Assembly (NCBI GenBank): GCA_022822305.1
Contig: JAJEBY010000013.1
Coordinates: forward strand, 257,617-321,616
Direction: 5' to 3'
DNA length: 64,000 nt
From: Anaerolineae bacterium
Lineage (GTDB): Bacteria > Chloroflexota > Anaerolineae > Aggregatilineales > Phototrophicaceae
Shown here: piece after piece, positions 17,879-27,541 of the stretch
Layout: each line of letters begins with the position of its first letter
How positions within the stretch are numbered: the first letter of the stretch is position 1
Notes under the pieces: generated by a model
What the model was told of the DNA's origin: nothing
Databases searched by the model: none
Seen by the model: the letters and a program-made list of their open reading frames with translations, nothing else
Translations under genes and position numbers: made by a program

Positions 17879-17902
17879 CAGTCGCTCGCGCTCTGGCGAC
17901 TG
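17879..17902 (-). terminator. Hairpin between the 903-residue gene and the GGCT gene
   Basis: Perfect arms CAGTCGC / GCGACTG around a 10-base loop, 46 bases past the stop at 17949 and 14 bases before the GGCT start. There is no T run, so it could be a weak terminator or a 5'-UTR stem. Confidence 0.35.
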
Positions 17903-17948
17903 CGTTTATATTCCTCCCGTTGCCAGCGAAGCGTCAGCGCCAGCCGAG

Positions 17949-20660
17949 TCACTCCCCGCTCCCCTGATGCGCGCCGTCCAGATAACCGGCGATCCATTTC
18001 ATCATGTCGATGGATCCGTGCGGAGTGGCTTCTCCCCGCGAAAGCTGGCGTTCAATGCTGTCGTCGCTGCGGATGAGCGATGGCTTGCTGCGGCGCTCCG
18101 CCATGCTGGTGACCAGATGGGCCAGGTTGCGCAAATTGCTCGCCAGGATATGGCGCTCATCCGCTGATAGTTCCGCGCCAAATCTATCCAGCTCGCGGCG
18201 CAGCGTGAGTGGGTCGATCTCGGTCAATTGCCCGACGTCAAAGGCTTCGGTAAGATGTTCCATGATAGAAAAGGCGGAATTCACGGCTGCGGCGAATGCT
18301 GTGGCATCGCGATTGTGCATCCAGCGGCGCATGGCCAGCACCGTCTTCAGGATCTGCTTCTGAGCCTCGAGTTGGCGCTGGCCTTCCAGTTCCCGCTCCA
18401 GCTTTTGCAGCTGCGCCAGGCTGAGGCCATGGGTGTAATCTCGCCACCAGGCATTCAGCGTCGCCAGGAGTGTCTTGCTCCAGCCGCCTTGCCTGCAAAT
18501 GCGGGCGACGCTTTCCACCACTTGCGACTGATCGACTTCGTTACTCAGTTGCTGCAGCAGCTGGACGATGGACGCGCGCGTGGCGGATTCGATCTGCAGG
18601 ATGTTGCAGTTTTCAAAATGCTTCCAAAGGTGACGATAGGACAACTGCAGCGAGTGACTCTTGGCCATCAGCCGCGCCAACGCTTCCATCATCGGCTGCG
18701 TCGCCGGCTCCCATTCGTAAAAGTCCAGCAGCTGGAAATAAGCGTCCACCACATCGCGAGCGGAGACATTGTCGATATGGCTGATGGCGTTGAGCGTGGA
18801 GAGGACGCGCTCGACCGAAAGTTCGTCGCTTTCCAACAACGTGTTTAAGCGCGGAAACAATTGATCGCGCTCCGCCAAATGCCGGGCGGTATCGACCAAC
18901 AGCTCGCGATCGTCGCCGCTGACAATATGCTTCAAAAGCGCGTCCAGGGCGTCTTCGGTCAGCTGATAGCTGTTTCGGCTGGCCAAAGCGCGTATGACAG
19001 CCGCCGGACGATAGATGATCGGCAGGTTTACCTTGACTTCGGACTCGAAGAGTGACCACAAATATGCGACCGAAACTGCGGTCACGAATTGATCGTCGGA
19101 GGTCTCGAAGCCGTGGAAGAGCGCCAGGAGAAAGTATTCGGCGCTTTCATCAATCAGCGGTTCCAGCGTATCCGCGGCGGTTTCCCGCAGTGCGGCGCTC
19201 AGCTTCTCCGGCAGCGCCCCGACCAGGTCCTCATCTTCGTAGAGACGGTCGACGAGCTCCGGCAATCGACGCACGGCGATCAAGATCAGGTGAATGCCCA
19301 GTTCGCCGTTTTCACGGGCGCGCTCCAGCGCAGCCATGACGCCGTCGCGCAGGATATCCTGCAACTGATAAGAGAGCGGCTCATGAGCGATCAATTCCAG
19401 CCAGCTGATCAGCGTGGGAACATCGCCATCCTCAATGGCGACTTCGAGCGAATCCCGCGCGGCGATTTGCAGTCGCGGGATCCACTTTTCGTCGACGCCA
19501 AGGTGATGCAACCGATTGCGTATGAAGACATATACGGTATCAGGCTGTTCTTCCAGCATCTCGTCAAAGGCGCCGGACAGCTTGGCTTCCAGCCCTTGGT
19601 CGCGTTCCAATTCCTCCGCCACTTGCTTGCCGGCCAGGACATCGCGATTATGTAGGGCGTTCTCCAGCAGCTTGGTGACGTATCGAGAGCGGAGCTCACC
19701 AGCTGGCGGCGCCAATCCGGTCAACGCGGCAATCATGGGGTCGGTGGCGACTTCGCCATCGGCCATCACGTGCGCATTCAGCATGTGCCGCCGCGCGACC
19801 CGCGCCAGCGACTCTCCCGGATCCGACTGCCAATCCGGCTCGGCCAGCTGATCGAGTTTGTCGATTGCCGCCGCGAAATCGCTGATATCGCCCTGCCAGG
19901 ACGTCCGCAGCAAATCGAGATACGGATGATCGGAAACGCCCGAAAGAACCTGCCGCTTCTCCCAGTCAAAAGTCCATTGCGAGACCGATTCCACGTCGTC
20001 CGCGAATATCAGATGCGGAGTATTCTGACTGGATTCCAAGCTGCTGGTGGAGAAGGTCAAAGTGGCCCCAACTGCATGCGGCATCAAGGCGCGCAAGCTA
20101 CTGATCAGATCCAGGCGCAGCGCGTAATCGCGAGGGAAGTTGCGGATCAGCAAGCGGCGCTCGTGCAGCATCGCTCCCAACAAGGTCATGGCAGATTCGA
20201 AGTCCGCTTTCAAAACATCCCCAAGCGCCAGCGCGAGTTGGCCCGCGCGCGTCGGCGCCTCTTCAGTATCGGCGGACAGATTCCAAGTGGCGCCTTCCTC
20301 TATCGCGTCGCCGTCGCCCTTCAGGGGCGAGGCATCGAGGATCGCGGTCAATCCCATGCTAGGTTCGGACAAGAGCGCATACGGAAGCAGCAAGAACTGA
20401 TAGACCGGCCGCGATCCGGGAGCGCCTGCCAAATGCGCCTCGGCCAGCAAAGCGCTATCCTCATCGTATGGCAGTAGCGCGAGCGTTGGCGCAAGTTCCC
20501 CCTCAGCATTGGTCATCGGCTCGATCGACGCCAGCTGGCGGTAATGGGCGGTATCTTGTGCCGGCAGTCCATTGCTGCGATGCAGCACCATGAACTGCGC
20601 ATCTTCTTTATAACCCAGGATCGCGTACTCCAAGGCGTTTGCCACGCTGGCAAGCCTCAT
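17949..20660 (-). CDS. Large helical protein, possibly GAP1-like (GTPase-associated protein)
   Basis: 903 residues, no signal peptide or membrane span, so cytoplasmic. Residues 1-150 form an alpha/beta domain containing YQFLLLPYALLSE. Residues ~165-245 contain LLIRNFPRDYALRL, SSLRALMPHAVGATLTFST and a TPHLIFADD strand, which look to me like the middle domain of GTPase-associated protein 1 (GAP1) proteins from bacterial NTPase conflict systems. From about residue 280 to the end it is almost all helical and acidic, like a long repeat scaffold. The match is from memory and not proven; otherwise the family is unknown to me. It is divergent from the SH3b/WD40 gene, with the kinase-nSTAND gene beyond that. 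Confidence 0.45.
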   Translation of the reverse strand: MRLASVANALEYAILGYKEDAQFMVLHRSNGLPAQDTAHYRQLASIEPMTNAEGELAPTLALLPYDEDSALLAEAHLAGAPGSRPVYQFLLLPYALLSEPSMGLTAILDASPLKGDGDAIEEGATWNLSADTEEAPTRAGQLALALGDVLKADFESAMTLLGAMLHERRLLIRNFPRDYALRLDLISSLRALMPHAVGATLTFSTSSLESSQNTPHLIFADDVESVSQWTFDWEKRQVLSGVSDHPYLDLLRTSWQGDISDFAAAIDKLDQLAEPDWQSDPGESLARVARRHMLNAHVMADGEVATDPMIAALTGLAPPAGELRSRYVTKLLENALHNRDVLAGKQVAEELERDQGLEAKLSGAFDEMLEEQPDTVYVFIRNRLHHLGVDEKWIPRLQIAARDSLEVAIEDGDVPTLISWLELIAHEPLSYQLQDILRDGVMAALERARENGELGIHLILIAVRRLPELVDRLYEDEDLVGALPEKLSAALRETAADTLEPLIDESAEYFLLALFHGFETSDDQFVTAVSVAYLWSLFESEVKVNLPIIYRPAAVIRALASRNSYQLTEDALDALLKHIVSGDDRELLVDTARHLAERDQLFPRLNTLLESDELSVERVLSTLNAISHIDNVSARDVVDAYFQLLDFYEWEPATQPMMEALARLMAKSHSLQLSYRHLWKHFENCNILQIESATRASIVQLLQQLSNEVDQSQVVESVARICRQGGWSKTLLATLNAWWRDYTHGLSLAQLQKLERELEGQRQLEAQKQILKTVLAMRRWMHNRDATAFAAAVNSAFSIMEHLTEAFDVGQLTEIDPLTLRRELDRFGAELSADERHILASNLRNLAHLVTSMAERRSKPSLIRSDDSIERQLSRGEATPHGSIDMMKWIAGYLDGAHQGSGE

Positions 20661-20820
20661 TCGTCAATTCCGCAGAAACGCCCACACATTTTGTCATCAT
20701 GCCCCCAATCTTTCAAGCGAAACCTGGATCCGGAGTCGAAATGCACGCATATCCAGTGCTTTTGCTGGTTAAACAGAGGGCGCAGCGTAGGCAAGCCGTC
20801 AAATGCTAGCCACGAGAGGA

Positions 20821-20829
20821 TGTTAAAAT
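20821..20829 (+). promoter_or_regulatory. Extended -10 promoter of the SH3b/WD40 gene
   Basis: TG-T-TAAAAT. Transcription would begin near 20836, leaving the AGGAG at 20830-20834 outside the message. This supports the ATG at 20863 (GAGGA at 20851-20855) over the ATG at 20845. Confidence 0.5.
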
Positions 20830-20862
20830 AGGAGCGACAGAAACATGGATGAGGAAGCGCTC

Positions 20863-22503
20863 ATGAGCGCGAAACGTTTTGTTCTACTTTGTCTCGTTGT
20901 CACGTTTGCCGGTGTATCAGCCCCCCGCGCGCAAGGCGCGCCAGGCCAGATTGAAGCTGCGCTCGCCGACATGAGCAGCCGCCTGGGACGATCAATCGCG
21001 CTGACAACTCTGGCCAGCTGGCGTTGGGAGCAGCAGAACTTCGACGACGCGTCGATGGGCTGCGAGGCGGCGCCGGGCGGCGGGGGACCCGTGCTGGGAT
21101 ACCAGTTTCTTCTGACCTACAACTTTGTCATCTACGATTATCGCGTCACTCATGACCGCAGCCAGGTCATCTTATGTAGCGAGATGACGCCGGAGCAGGC
21201 CGCTGCCGCGCAGGCTGCCGAAGAGCAATACAGCAATCGACTTTGTCCGGATGCTGCCGAGCCAGCTGTCTACATGCGTTCGCGCATCGATCTTGGCATG
21301 GACGCCGAAGCGGCGCAGGAATTTGTAAACCTGCGCGCGGGACCGACAACCTCGTCCCCCATTCTGATGCAGATTCCGGCCGACTTCCCGTTCACGGTGG
21401 CGGCGGGACCCGAATGCGCCGAAAGCCTGGTCTGGTGGTATGTGCTCGCGGGCGACCAGACTGGTTACGTGGCTGAAGGAATTGATGGCGCCTACTTGGT
21501 CCAGCCCCCGCAACCGGAACCCTTGCCCGATCGCGTGGTCTTGAGCGCAAGCAACATCATGCGCTTGCAGGAAGTCTCGCGGCTTGCCGGCAACTTCCGA
21601 CCGCAACACGACTGGTCGCGCGACGGGTCGCGCTTGTACCTGCCGGGCGATACCGGCTCGGACAGCATCTGGATGGTACAACTGAATCAATTCGATTTGA
21701 CGCCACTGATCGTACCCACGGATGACGCGCTGACGACCGCGCACGCGCGCCCCGGCGCTGATCAAGTGCTATATGGCAGTGAAGCGGGCAGTCTGCATCT
21801 GTTGCAGATTGATGTCATTCCGGAACAAAATTATAGTGAGCGACTCTTCCTGAATGCGCATGGCGGCGCAGTTTCAGCAGTCGCATTCAGCCCCGATGGC
21901 ACAGGCATCGTCAGCGCGGGTCCCGTGGCCTTCACGCCCTTCGTAGACGACCGAGCATTCGTCGCGATTGTCTGGGATTTGTCCAAAGTCTCGCAGGTTG
22001 CTGCGCTCGCCGGTCATCGAGGACTGATTCAAAGCATTGCCTATAGCGCAGACGGCGTCACTATCGTCACCGGCGCGGATGATGGTACGCTGCGCTTTTG
22101 GGACGCGGCGAGCGGCCAGAGCCTGCAAACCATCGATCTGGGAGCGCCGATTCGCGCGGTCGAATTCAGTCCGGATGGTCGTCTGCTGGCGATAGCGTTG
22201 GCGAGCGCGGGCGCAAACGTGCGGATCCATGACTCGTCGACGCGCGCGCAGATCACTGCGCTTTCCATGTCGACAATCTCGGTCAACTCGCTCGCCTTCA
22301 GCCCAGACAGCAGCTTGCTTGCCATCGGCGCGACCGGCAACCTGTTTACCGTATGGGACGCCGGAACATTTCAGCCGCTCTTGACCAGCGTGGTCGAAGG
22401 CGCGCCGTCCGATATCAGCTTCAGTCCCGACGGTACGCTGATCGCCGTCTCGACTGATCGGTCGCGGTTGCTGCTGCACGGCGTGCCATTCAGCGCAGGC
22501 TAA
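20863..22503 (+). CDS. Exported SH3b and WD40-repeat protein
   Basis: 546 residues with a signal peptide (RFVLLCLVVTFAGVSAPRAQG). After a ~80-residue alpha/beta region comes an SH3b domain (EFVNLRAGPTTSSPILMQI, VWWYVLAGDQTGYVAEG). From about residue 235 a WD40-type propeller follows, with blades ending AIVWDL, LRFWDA, VRIHDS, FTVWDA and LLLHG and repeated AFSPDG starts. It is probably a surface protein with a binding platform. The ATG at 20845 is an alternative start six codons upstream. The kinase-nSTAND-WD40 gene follows on the same strand after a 230-base gap that has its own operator and promoter. Confidence 0.85.
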   Translation: MSAKRFVLLCLVVTFAGVSAPRAQGAPGQIEAALADMSSRLGRSIALTTLASWRWEQQNFDDASMGCEAAPGGGGPVLGYQFLLTYNFVIYDYRVTHDRSQVILCSEMTPEQAAAAQAAEEQYSNRLCPDAAEPAVYMRSRIDLGMDAEAAQEFVNLRAGPTTSSPILMQIPADFPFTVAAGPECAESLVWWYVLAGDQTGYVAEGIDGAYLVQPPQPEPLPDRVVLSASNIMRLQEVSRLAGNFRPQHDWSRDGSRLYLPGDTGSDSIWMVQLNQFDLTPLIVPTDDALTTAHARPGADQVLYGSEAGSLHLLQIDVIPEQNYSERLFLNAHGGAVSAVAFSPDGTGIVSAGPVAFTPFVDDRAFVAIVWDLSKVSQVAALAGHRGLIQSIAYSADGVTIVTGADDGTLRFWDAASGQSLQTIDLGAPIRAVEFSPDGRLLAIALASAGANVRIHDSSTRAQITALSMSTISVNSLAFSPDSSLLAIGATGNLFTVWDAGTFQPLLTSVVEGAPSDISFSPDGTLIAVSTDRSRLLLHGVPFSAG

Positions 22504-22559
22504 AACTGAATCGAGTAGAGGCGTAGCGCTGCGGCCCTGCACGGTTTCCCGCGTGACGA

Positions 22560-22589
22560 TTTATCCCAAATTGGGATATTTGGGATAAA
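22560..22589 (+). promoter_or_regulatory. Three-copy TTGGGATA operator-like site upstream of the kinase gene
   Basis: The octamer TTGGGATA occurs inverted at 22563-22570 and direct at 22571-22578 and 22580-22587. Together they form an 11-base perfect inverted repeat (TTTATCCCAAA, 22560-22570, and TTTGGGATAAA, 22579-22589) with an 8-base spacer. It lies about 90 bases upstream of the kinase -10 box. No T run follows, so it does not look like a terminator for the WD40 gene. Confidence 0.6.
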
Positions 22590-22676
22590 GTCGACGGCCG
22601 CCATCATCGCGCCTCCTATTCTCAAGATGTTAGATTACGGAGTATTCGTCAGGTTGATGTGCAAGTTCGGCTTGTA

Positions 22677-22685
22677 TGTTATACT
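22677..22685 (+). promoter_or_regulatory. Extended -10 promoter of the kinase-nSTAND gene
   Basis: TG-T-TATACT, giving a leader of about 42 bases to the ATG at 22734. A TTGATG at 22654 is too far (20 bases) to be a standard -35 box. Confidence 0.55.
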
Positions 22686-22733
22686 CGCGAGAATTGCTAT
22701 TGGCCGTTATCTAGACATCCCAAAAGGTATGCT

Positions 22734-25700
22734 ATGGAAATCCTAGATTTAACCGGGAAAGCGGTCAAGTCGTATGAATTTGGCGACTTGCTTGGCCAGG
22801 GCGGATACGGCGTCGTTTACCGCGCCAGCCAGCGCGCAGTCCTGCGCGAAGTTGCCATTAAAGTAATCTTGCCCAAATATGCCAATTCACCCGAATTCAT
22901 CCGCCGCTTCGAGAGCGAAGCCCAGGTCGTCGCCCGGCTGGAGCATCCGCATATTGTCCCGCTATACGATTACTGGCGCGAGCCGGACAGCGCATACCTG
23001 GTCATGCGCTATCTGCGCGGCGGCAGTTTGCGCGATCGTATCGACCTGGAAGGCCAGTTGAATGTTGAGTCTGCCAGCATGGTCCTGGACCAGGTGGGCA
23101 AGGCGCTGAACTTCGCCCACACCAGCGGTGTTGTACATCGGGATATCAAAGCCGACAACATCTTGATGGACGAAGACGGAAATGCCTATCTGGGCGATTT
23201 CGGCATCGCCAAGGAAGTCGGCTCGGAAGGACCCGGCGGCTCGGGCGATATTGTCGGTACGCCGGCTTATCTGTCGCCGGAGCAAATCACCGGCGGCGAC
23301 GTGGGTCCGCAAAGTGATGTTTATGCCTTCGGCATCATGCTATATGAAATGCTCTCCGGCCAGCGACCATTTTCCGAACTGACGCTGGCGACCCTGGTCT
23401 ACAAGCACTTGAACGAGCCGCTGCCGACCATCGATCACAATGCGCTCAACCTCCCGCCGGCATTCAATTCGATTATCCAGCGCGCTACCGCCAAAGACCC
23501 CACCGAACGCTATCCCGATGTCTTGGCGCTGGTGAAGGAATTCCAGCAGACCCTGCGTCATGGCGCGGCCACCATCGAGCTTGAACTGGAAGAGCTGGAT
23601 CTATCGGATTTCGAGCTGCTAGAGACCAAGAATCCATATAAAGGCTTGCGGGCTTTCCAGCAAGCGGACGCGGCTGATTTCTTCGGCCGCACCGCCATGA
23701 TCGAGCAGGTGCTGGGTCGCTTGCAAGAGCCGGTCGTCGAGAACAATTTCCTGGCGGTCATCGGACCCAGCGGCAGCGGTAAATCCAGCCTGGTCAAGGC
23801 CGGTGTTCTGCCTGCGCTGCGCCACGGTCAAATCCCCGGCTCGGAAAACTGGTTCTACGCTGAAATGGTACCGGGCGAAGTGCCCATGGAAGAGCTGGCT
23901 GCTGCTCTGCTCAGCGTATCCACGGCGCCCTTGCCGGGCTTGGTCGACCTCCTGCGCGACAATGAACATGGATTGGCTCAGGGCGTCAGCTGGGCGTTGC
24001 CCTCTCAGGATAACAAGCTGCTGCTGATGATCGACCAGTTCGAGGAACTCTTCACGCAAGTCGAGCAGGAAAGCGATCGGCAGCAATTCCTGGATCTGAT
24101 CTTGAACGCCGTCAATGCGGAGAACAGCCCGGTCATTATTCTCGCCACCTTGCGCGCCGATTTTTATGATCGTCCGCTGCTCTACCAAGGCTTCGGCGAG
24201 TTGATCCGCAAGCGCACTGAACTGGTATTGCCACTCAACGACGAAGAACTTGAAGAGACCATTTCCGGCCCGGCCTATCGCGTCGGCGCTGTCCTCGAAG
24301 AAGGCTTGGTGGAGCGCATTATTGATGATGTGCGCGAGCAACCGGGCGCTCTGCCTCTGCTGCAATACGCGCTGACGGAGCTGTTTGAGCGGCGTGACGG
24401 CGCCTTGCTGACCAACGCCGCCTATTTGGATATCGGTGGGACGCTCGGCGCCTTGGCCAAGCGCGCTGAAGAGGTCTTTCAGCGTTTTCCCGATGACGGC
24501 AAAGATATGGCGCGGCAGATCTTCCTGCGTCTGGTGACCCTGGGCGAAGGCCAAGAGGATACCCGCCGCCGCATCCTTCAGACTGAGCTGCTGACGCTCG
24601 GGGCTCGTGACGTGGTGGAGGATGTGCTAGATCACTTTGGACGCTATCGCCTGCTGACCTTCGATCGCGACGACGCCACGCGCGGCTCGACAGTCGAGGT
24701 CGCGCATGAGGCGCTGATCCGGCGCTGGGACCGCCTGCGCGAATGGTTGACCGAGAGCCGCGAAGATGTCCGGCTGGAACGCCAATTGCTGCATTCCGCC
24801 GAAACCTGGGAAGCCGCGGGCAAAGAAAAGAGCTACGTCATGCTCGGAACCCGTTTGCAGCATTTTGAAGAATGGGCGGAAGACACGACGCTGCAATTGA
24901 ACGAGCTCGAGATTGAATACCTGCAAGCCAGCTTGGCGGTGCGCGAAGAGCAGCATGCCATCGAGCGCGCGCGGCAGGAACGCGAACGCGAATTGGAACG
25001 CCACAAAGCGCGCAACTTGCGTATCGCCGCGGTGATATTTGGGGTGGCTGCGGTGGTCGCCATCATCTTGAGTCTGCTGGCCATCGAGCAATCCAACCGA
25101 GCCAATGAACAGCGCGCCATCGCCGAAACCGAACGCGAACGCGCGGACGAGCAGCGCGTCATCGCCGAAGAAGCGCAGCACGTCGCCGAGCTCAACGAGC
25201 GCAAGAATCTGAGCCTGGCGCTGGCTGCCAACGCCCGAACCGCGCTCAGCGAACATGATCCGGCCCTGGCGCTGCCGGTGGTGATTGAAGCGCGCCATGT
25301 CTACGATCCGCCGGAAGCCGAGGTGCTGCGCATCTTGGGGCTGTCGACATTTTCGCCTGGCCCGCGCTATCGCTATGATCTCTCGCCGCGCTCAATTCTG
25401 GCTGTGGATACCAGCTCCGATGGCGGCATAGGCGCTGTCGGCGGCACGGAAGGCGTTATCTTCCTCGTCGATAACGAGGTCGGCAAAGTTATTCATTCAA
25501 TCACGACCGGCAGCCCCATAAACGGCATGTCCATCAGCCCCGATGACCAACTGGTCGCCGCAGGCATGTCTGATGGCAGCGTCGGCGTCTGGCAGCTGGA
25601 AGGCGGCGAGGAAGTGTATCGCAATCCAGGCCATGAAGACATAGTCACCGATGTAGAGTTCAGTCCCGACGGCAATGTCCTGGCTTCGGCGAGCGCCGAT

Positions 25701-27353
25701 ACCTCGGTCCGGCTCTGGGATGCCACAACCGGCCGAGTGCTGCATACGCTGCAAGGGCATCTCGATTATGTCATCAAGCTCAGCTTCAATCCGGATGGCG
25801 CCTTGCTCGCCAGTTCATCCGCCGCTATCGGCGTTGGAGAGAGCGATCGGACGCCTGAACACAATACGATACAAGTCTGGGATGTCGCAAGCGGCGAAAA
25901 CGTGCTGACGATCCCGCCCGATGGCATCGGTTACATCCGCGATGTCGAATTCAGTCCGGATGGGGGGACCATCGCGGCGACGACCTGGAGCTCCGCTCTC
26001 GGCGGCACCGCGCGCATTTATGATGCCAAAACCGGCGCCGAATTGCAGCGTCTTTACGCCCATCGCGATACGATTTCGAATATTGAATTCTCGCCTGACG
26101 GCACGCAGTTAGCGACGGCATCGCGCGATGCGACGGTCAAAATCTGGGACCTCGGCAAAGGTGTGCAAATCACCAGTTATGTTGGATTCGGCGAGCGCGT
26201 CCATGACATCGAATATACGCCGGACGGTGATTATTTGATGATCGGTCTGGGCAGGGTGCCGGACCGTCCGGACGGCAGCGACAATCCTGCCGATAGCTCC
26301 GCTTATCTGTGGGATTTGCGGAATCGGACTCAGGCGCAGGTTTACACCGGTCATACCAACTGGACCTGGGCTACCGACATAAGCTCTGACGGCGCTTTGC
26401 TGGCGTCCGGTTCGGGACCGCTGTTTGCTCCGGCGTCGCCCGAAGATCTCGATGCCACCGTGCGCATCTGGGATACTGAGTCCGGGCAGGAGTTGATGGT
26501 GCTGCAGGGGCATACCAGCACGGTCGATGCGGTTCGTTTCCTGCCCAGCGGCGAGCATCTGCTTTCCGCCGCCTGGGACGGCACCATCCGGCGCTGGGAT
26601 TTGCGCGATGGTGGCGAAGTCCAGCGCTACGAAGTGCCCGATTCCCAAGTTTACATGATCGACTTGCTGCCGAACGGCACGCAATTTGTCTCTGGGTCGA
26701 CTGACCAGATCATCCGGCTTTGGGATATAGAGAGCGGCGAGGTATTGCGCGAATACCTGGGCCATGCTGACTCCGTGAACGGCGTGCACGTCAGCGACGA
26801 TGGCACGCGCATGGTCAGCGCCGCGGGTGACTGGGGCGGGGATGATTACACCGTGCGTTTGTGGGATGTCGAAACGGGCGAGTTGCTGCAGACATTTGAG
26901 GGACACGGCCACATCGTCAATTATGCGCGGCTGTCGCCCAATATGGATTTCGTCATCAGCACGTCGTGGGATGGCACGGTGCGCATGTGGGACGTTGAAA
27001 GCGGAATGGAAATGCGTCAGTTCGTCGGACACACCGGCAACACCTTTGGCATCGATATCAGCGACGATGGCAGCACGCTCTTGACGACATCCTCCGATAC
27101 CACAGTGCGCATGTGGGATATCAACAGCGGCGAAGAAATCAATCGCTTTGAACAGCATACCGACTGGATCCAGGAAGTATTTCTCAGCTCGGACGAGTCA
27201 TTCGCGGTATCGGCCGGTCAGGATAATGTCTTGCGCCGTTGGGAGATCAAACGAACCGCCGACGACTTGATCGATTGGGCCAACGAAAACCGCTACGTCC
27301 GCATCTTGAGCTGCGCCGAGCGCGAATCCTATCGCCTCGAATGCGAGATTTGA
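22734..27353 (+). CDS. Ser/Thr kinase - nSTAND NTPase - 14-blade WD40 protein
   Basis: 1539 residues. 1-275 is a Hanks-type kinase: GQGGYG loop (21-26), K43, HRDIKADN with D137, DFG 155-157, so it looks active. After an acidic linker, NPYKGLRAFQQADAADFFGR (300-319) opens a novel-STAND NTPase with Walker A GPSGSGKSS (344-352) and Walker B LLLMIDQFEEL. A coiled coil rich in E/R flanks one membrane span (about 763-785). Residues ~890-1505 hold 14 WD40 blades (VRLWD, VKIWD, VRMWD ends), enough for two seven-bladed propellers. Such fusions are known from cyanobacteria, actinobacteria and Chloroflexota as signalling or conflict ATPases. The ATG at 22734 has AAAGG upstream. A strong terminator follows. 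Confidence 0.93.
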   Translation: MEILDLTGKAVKSYEFGDLLGQGGYGVVYRASQRAVLREVAIKVILPKYANSPEFIRRFESEAQVVARLEHPHIVPLYDYWREPDSAYLVMRYLRGGSLRDRIDLEGQLNVESASMVLDQVGKALNFAHTSGVVHRDIKADNILMDEDGNAYLGDFGIAKEVGSEGPGGSGDIVGTPAYLSPEQITGGDVGPQSDVYAFGIMLYEMLSGQRPFSELTLATLVYKHLNEPLPTIDHNALNLPPAFNSIIQRATAKDPTERYPDVLALVKEFQQTLRHGAATIELELEELDLSDFELLETKNPYKGLRAFQQADAADFFGRTAMIEQVLGRLQEPVVENNFLAVIGPSGSGKSSLVKAGVLPALRHGQIPGSENWFYAEMVPGEVPMEELAAALLSVSTAPLPGLVDLLRDNEHGLAQGVSWALPSQDNKLLLMIDQFEELFTQVEQESDRQQFLDLILNAVNAENSPVIILATLRADFYDRPLLYQGFGELIRKRTELVLPLNDEELEETISGPAYRVGAVLEEGLVERIIDDVREQPGALPLLQYALTELFERRDGALLTNAAYLDIGGTLGALAKRAEEVFQRFPDDGKDMARQIFLRLVTLGEGQEDTRRRILQTELLTLGARDVVEDVLDHFGRYRLLTFDRDDATRGSTVEVAHEALIRRWDRLREWLTESREDVRLERQLLHSAETWEAAGKEKSYVMLGTRLQHFEEWAEDTTLQLNELEIEYLQASLAVREEQHAIERARQERERELERHKARNLRIAAVIFGVAAVVAIILSLLAIEQSNRANEQRAIAETERERADEQRVIAEEAQHVAELNERKNLSLALAANARTALSEHDPALALPVVIEARHVYDPPEAEVLRILGLSTFSPGPRYRYDLSPRSILAVDTSSDGGIGAVGGTEGVIFLVDNEVGKVIHSITTGSPINGMSISPDDQLVAAGMSDGSVGVWQLEGGEEVYRNPGHEDIVTDVEFSPDGNVLASASADTSVRLWDATTGRVLHTLQGHLDYVIKLSFNPDGALLASSSAAIGVGESDRTPEHNTIQVWDVASGENVLTIPPDGIGYIRDVEFSPDGGTIAATTWSSALGGTARIYDAKTGAELQRLYAHRDTISNIEFSPDGTQLATASRDATVKIWDLGKGVQITSYVGFGERVHDIEYTPDGDYLMIGLGRVPDRPDGSDNPADSSAYLWDLRNRTQAQVYTGHTNWTWATDISSDGALLASGSGPLFAPASPEDLDATVRIWDTESGQELMVLQGHTSTVDAVRFLPSGEHLLSAAWDGTIRRWDLRDGGEVQRYEVPDSQVYMIDLLPNGTQFVSGSTDQIIRLWDIESGEVLREYLGHADSVNGVHVSDDGTRMVSAAGDWGGDDYTVRLWDVETGELLQTFEGHGHIVNYARLSPNMDFVISTSWDGTVRMWDVESGMEMRQFVGHTGNTFGIDISDDGSTLLTTSSDTTVRMWDINSGEEINRFEQHTDWIQEVFLSSDESFAVSAGQDNVLRRWEIKRTADDLIDWANENRYVRILSCAERESYRLECEI

Positions 27354-27377
27354 GATTACGCTAACTCCAAATGACTG

Positions 27378-27403
27378 CGGCGCGCTTTGCGCCGTTTGTT
27401 TTT
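27378..27403 (+). terminator. Intrinsic terminator of the kinase-nSTAND gene
   Basis: CGGCGC / GCGCCG arms with a GCTTT loop, then TTTGTTTTT, 25 bases past the stop. Confidence 0.85.
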
Positions 27404-27541
27404 GTCAAAGCGCCGTCTGACTTGCCGCTTCGCGTCGCATGCTTTTGGGGATTGCGCGCAAGCGAGAAAGCCCGCGCTCCATTAGAATAGGTGGCAGATT
27501 GATGGAATAAGGTCGATGATGCTAGCGGGGGGTTAGCATAG

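Noticed and set aside
25400..27260. Recurring GGGATGTC-like DNA, looking like a CRISPR or repeat array
   Set aside because: They are the WD40 blade ends of the kinase-nSTAND protein.
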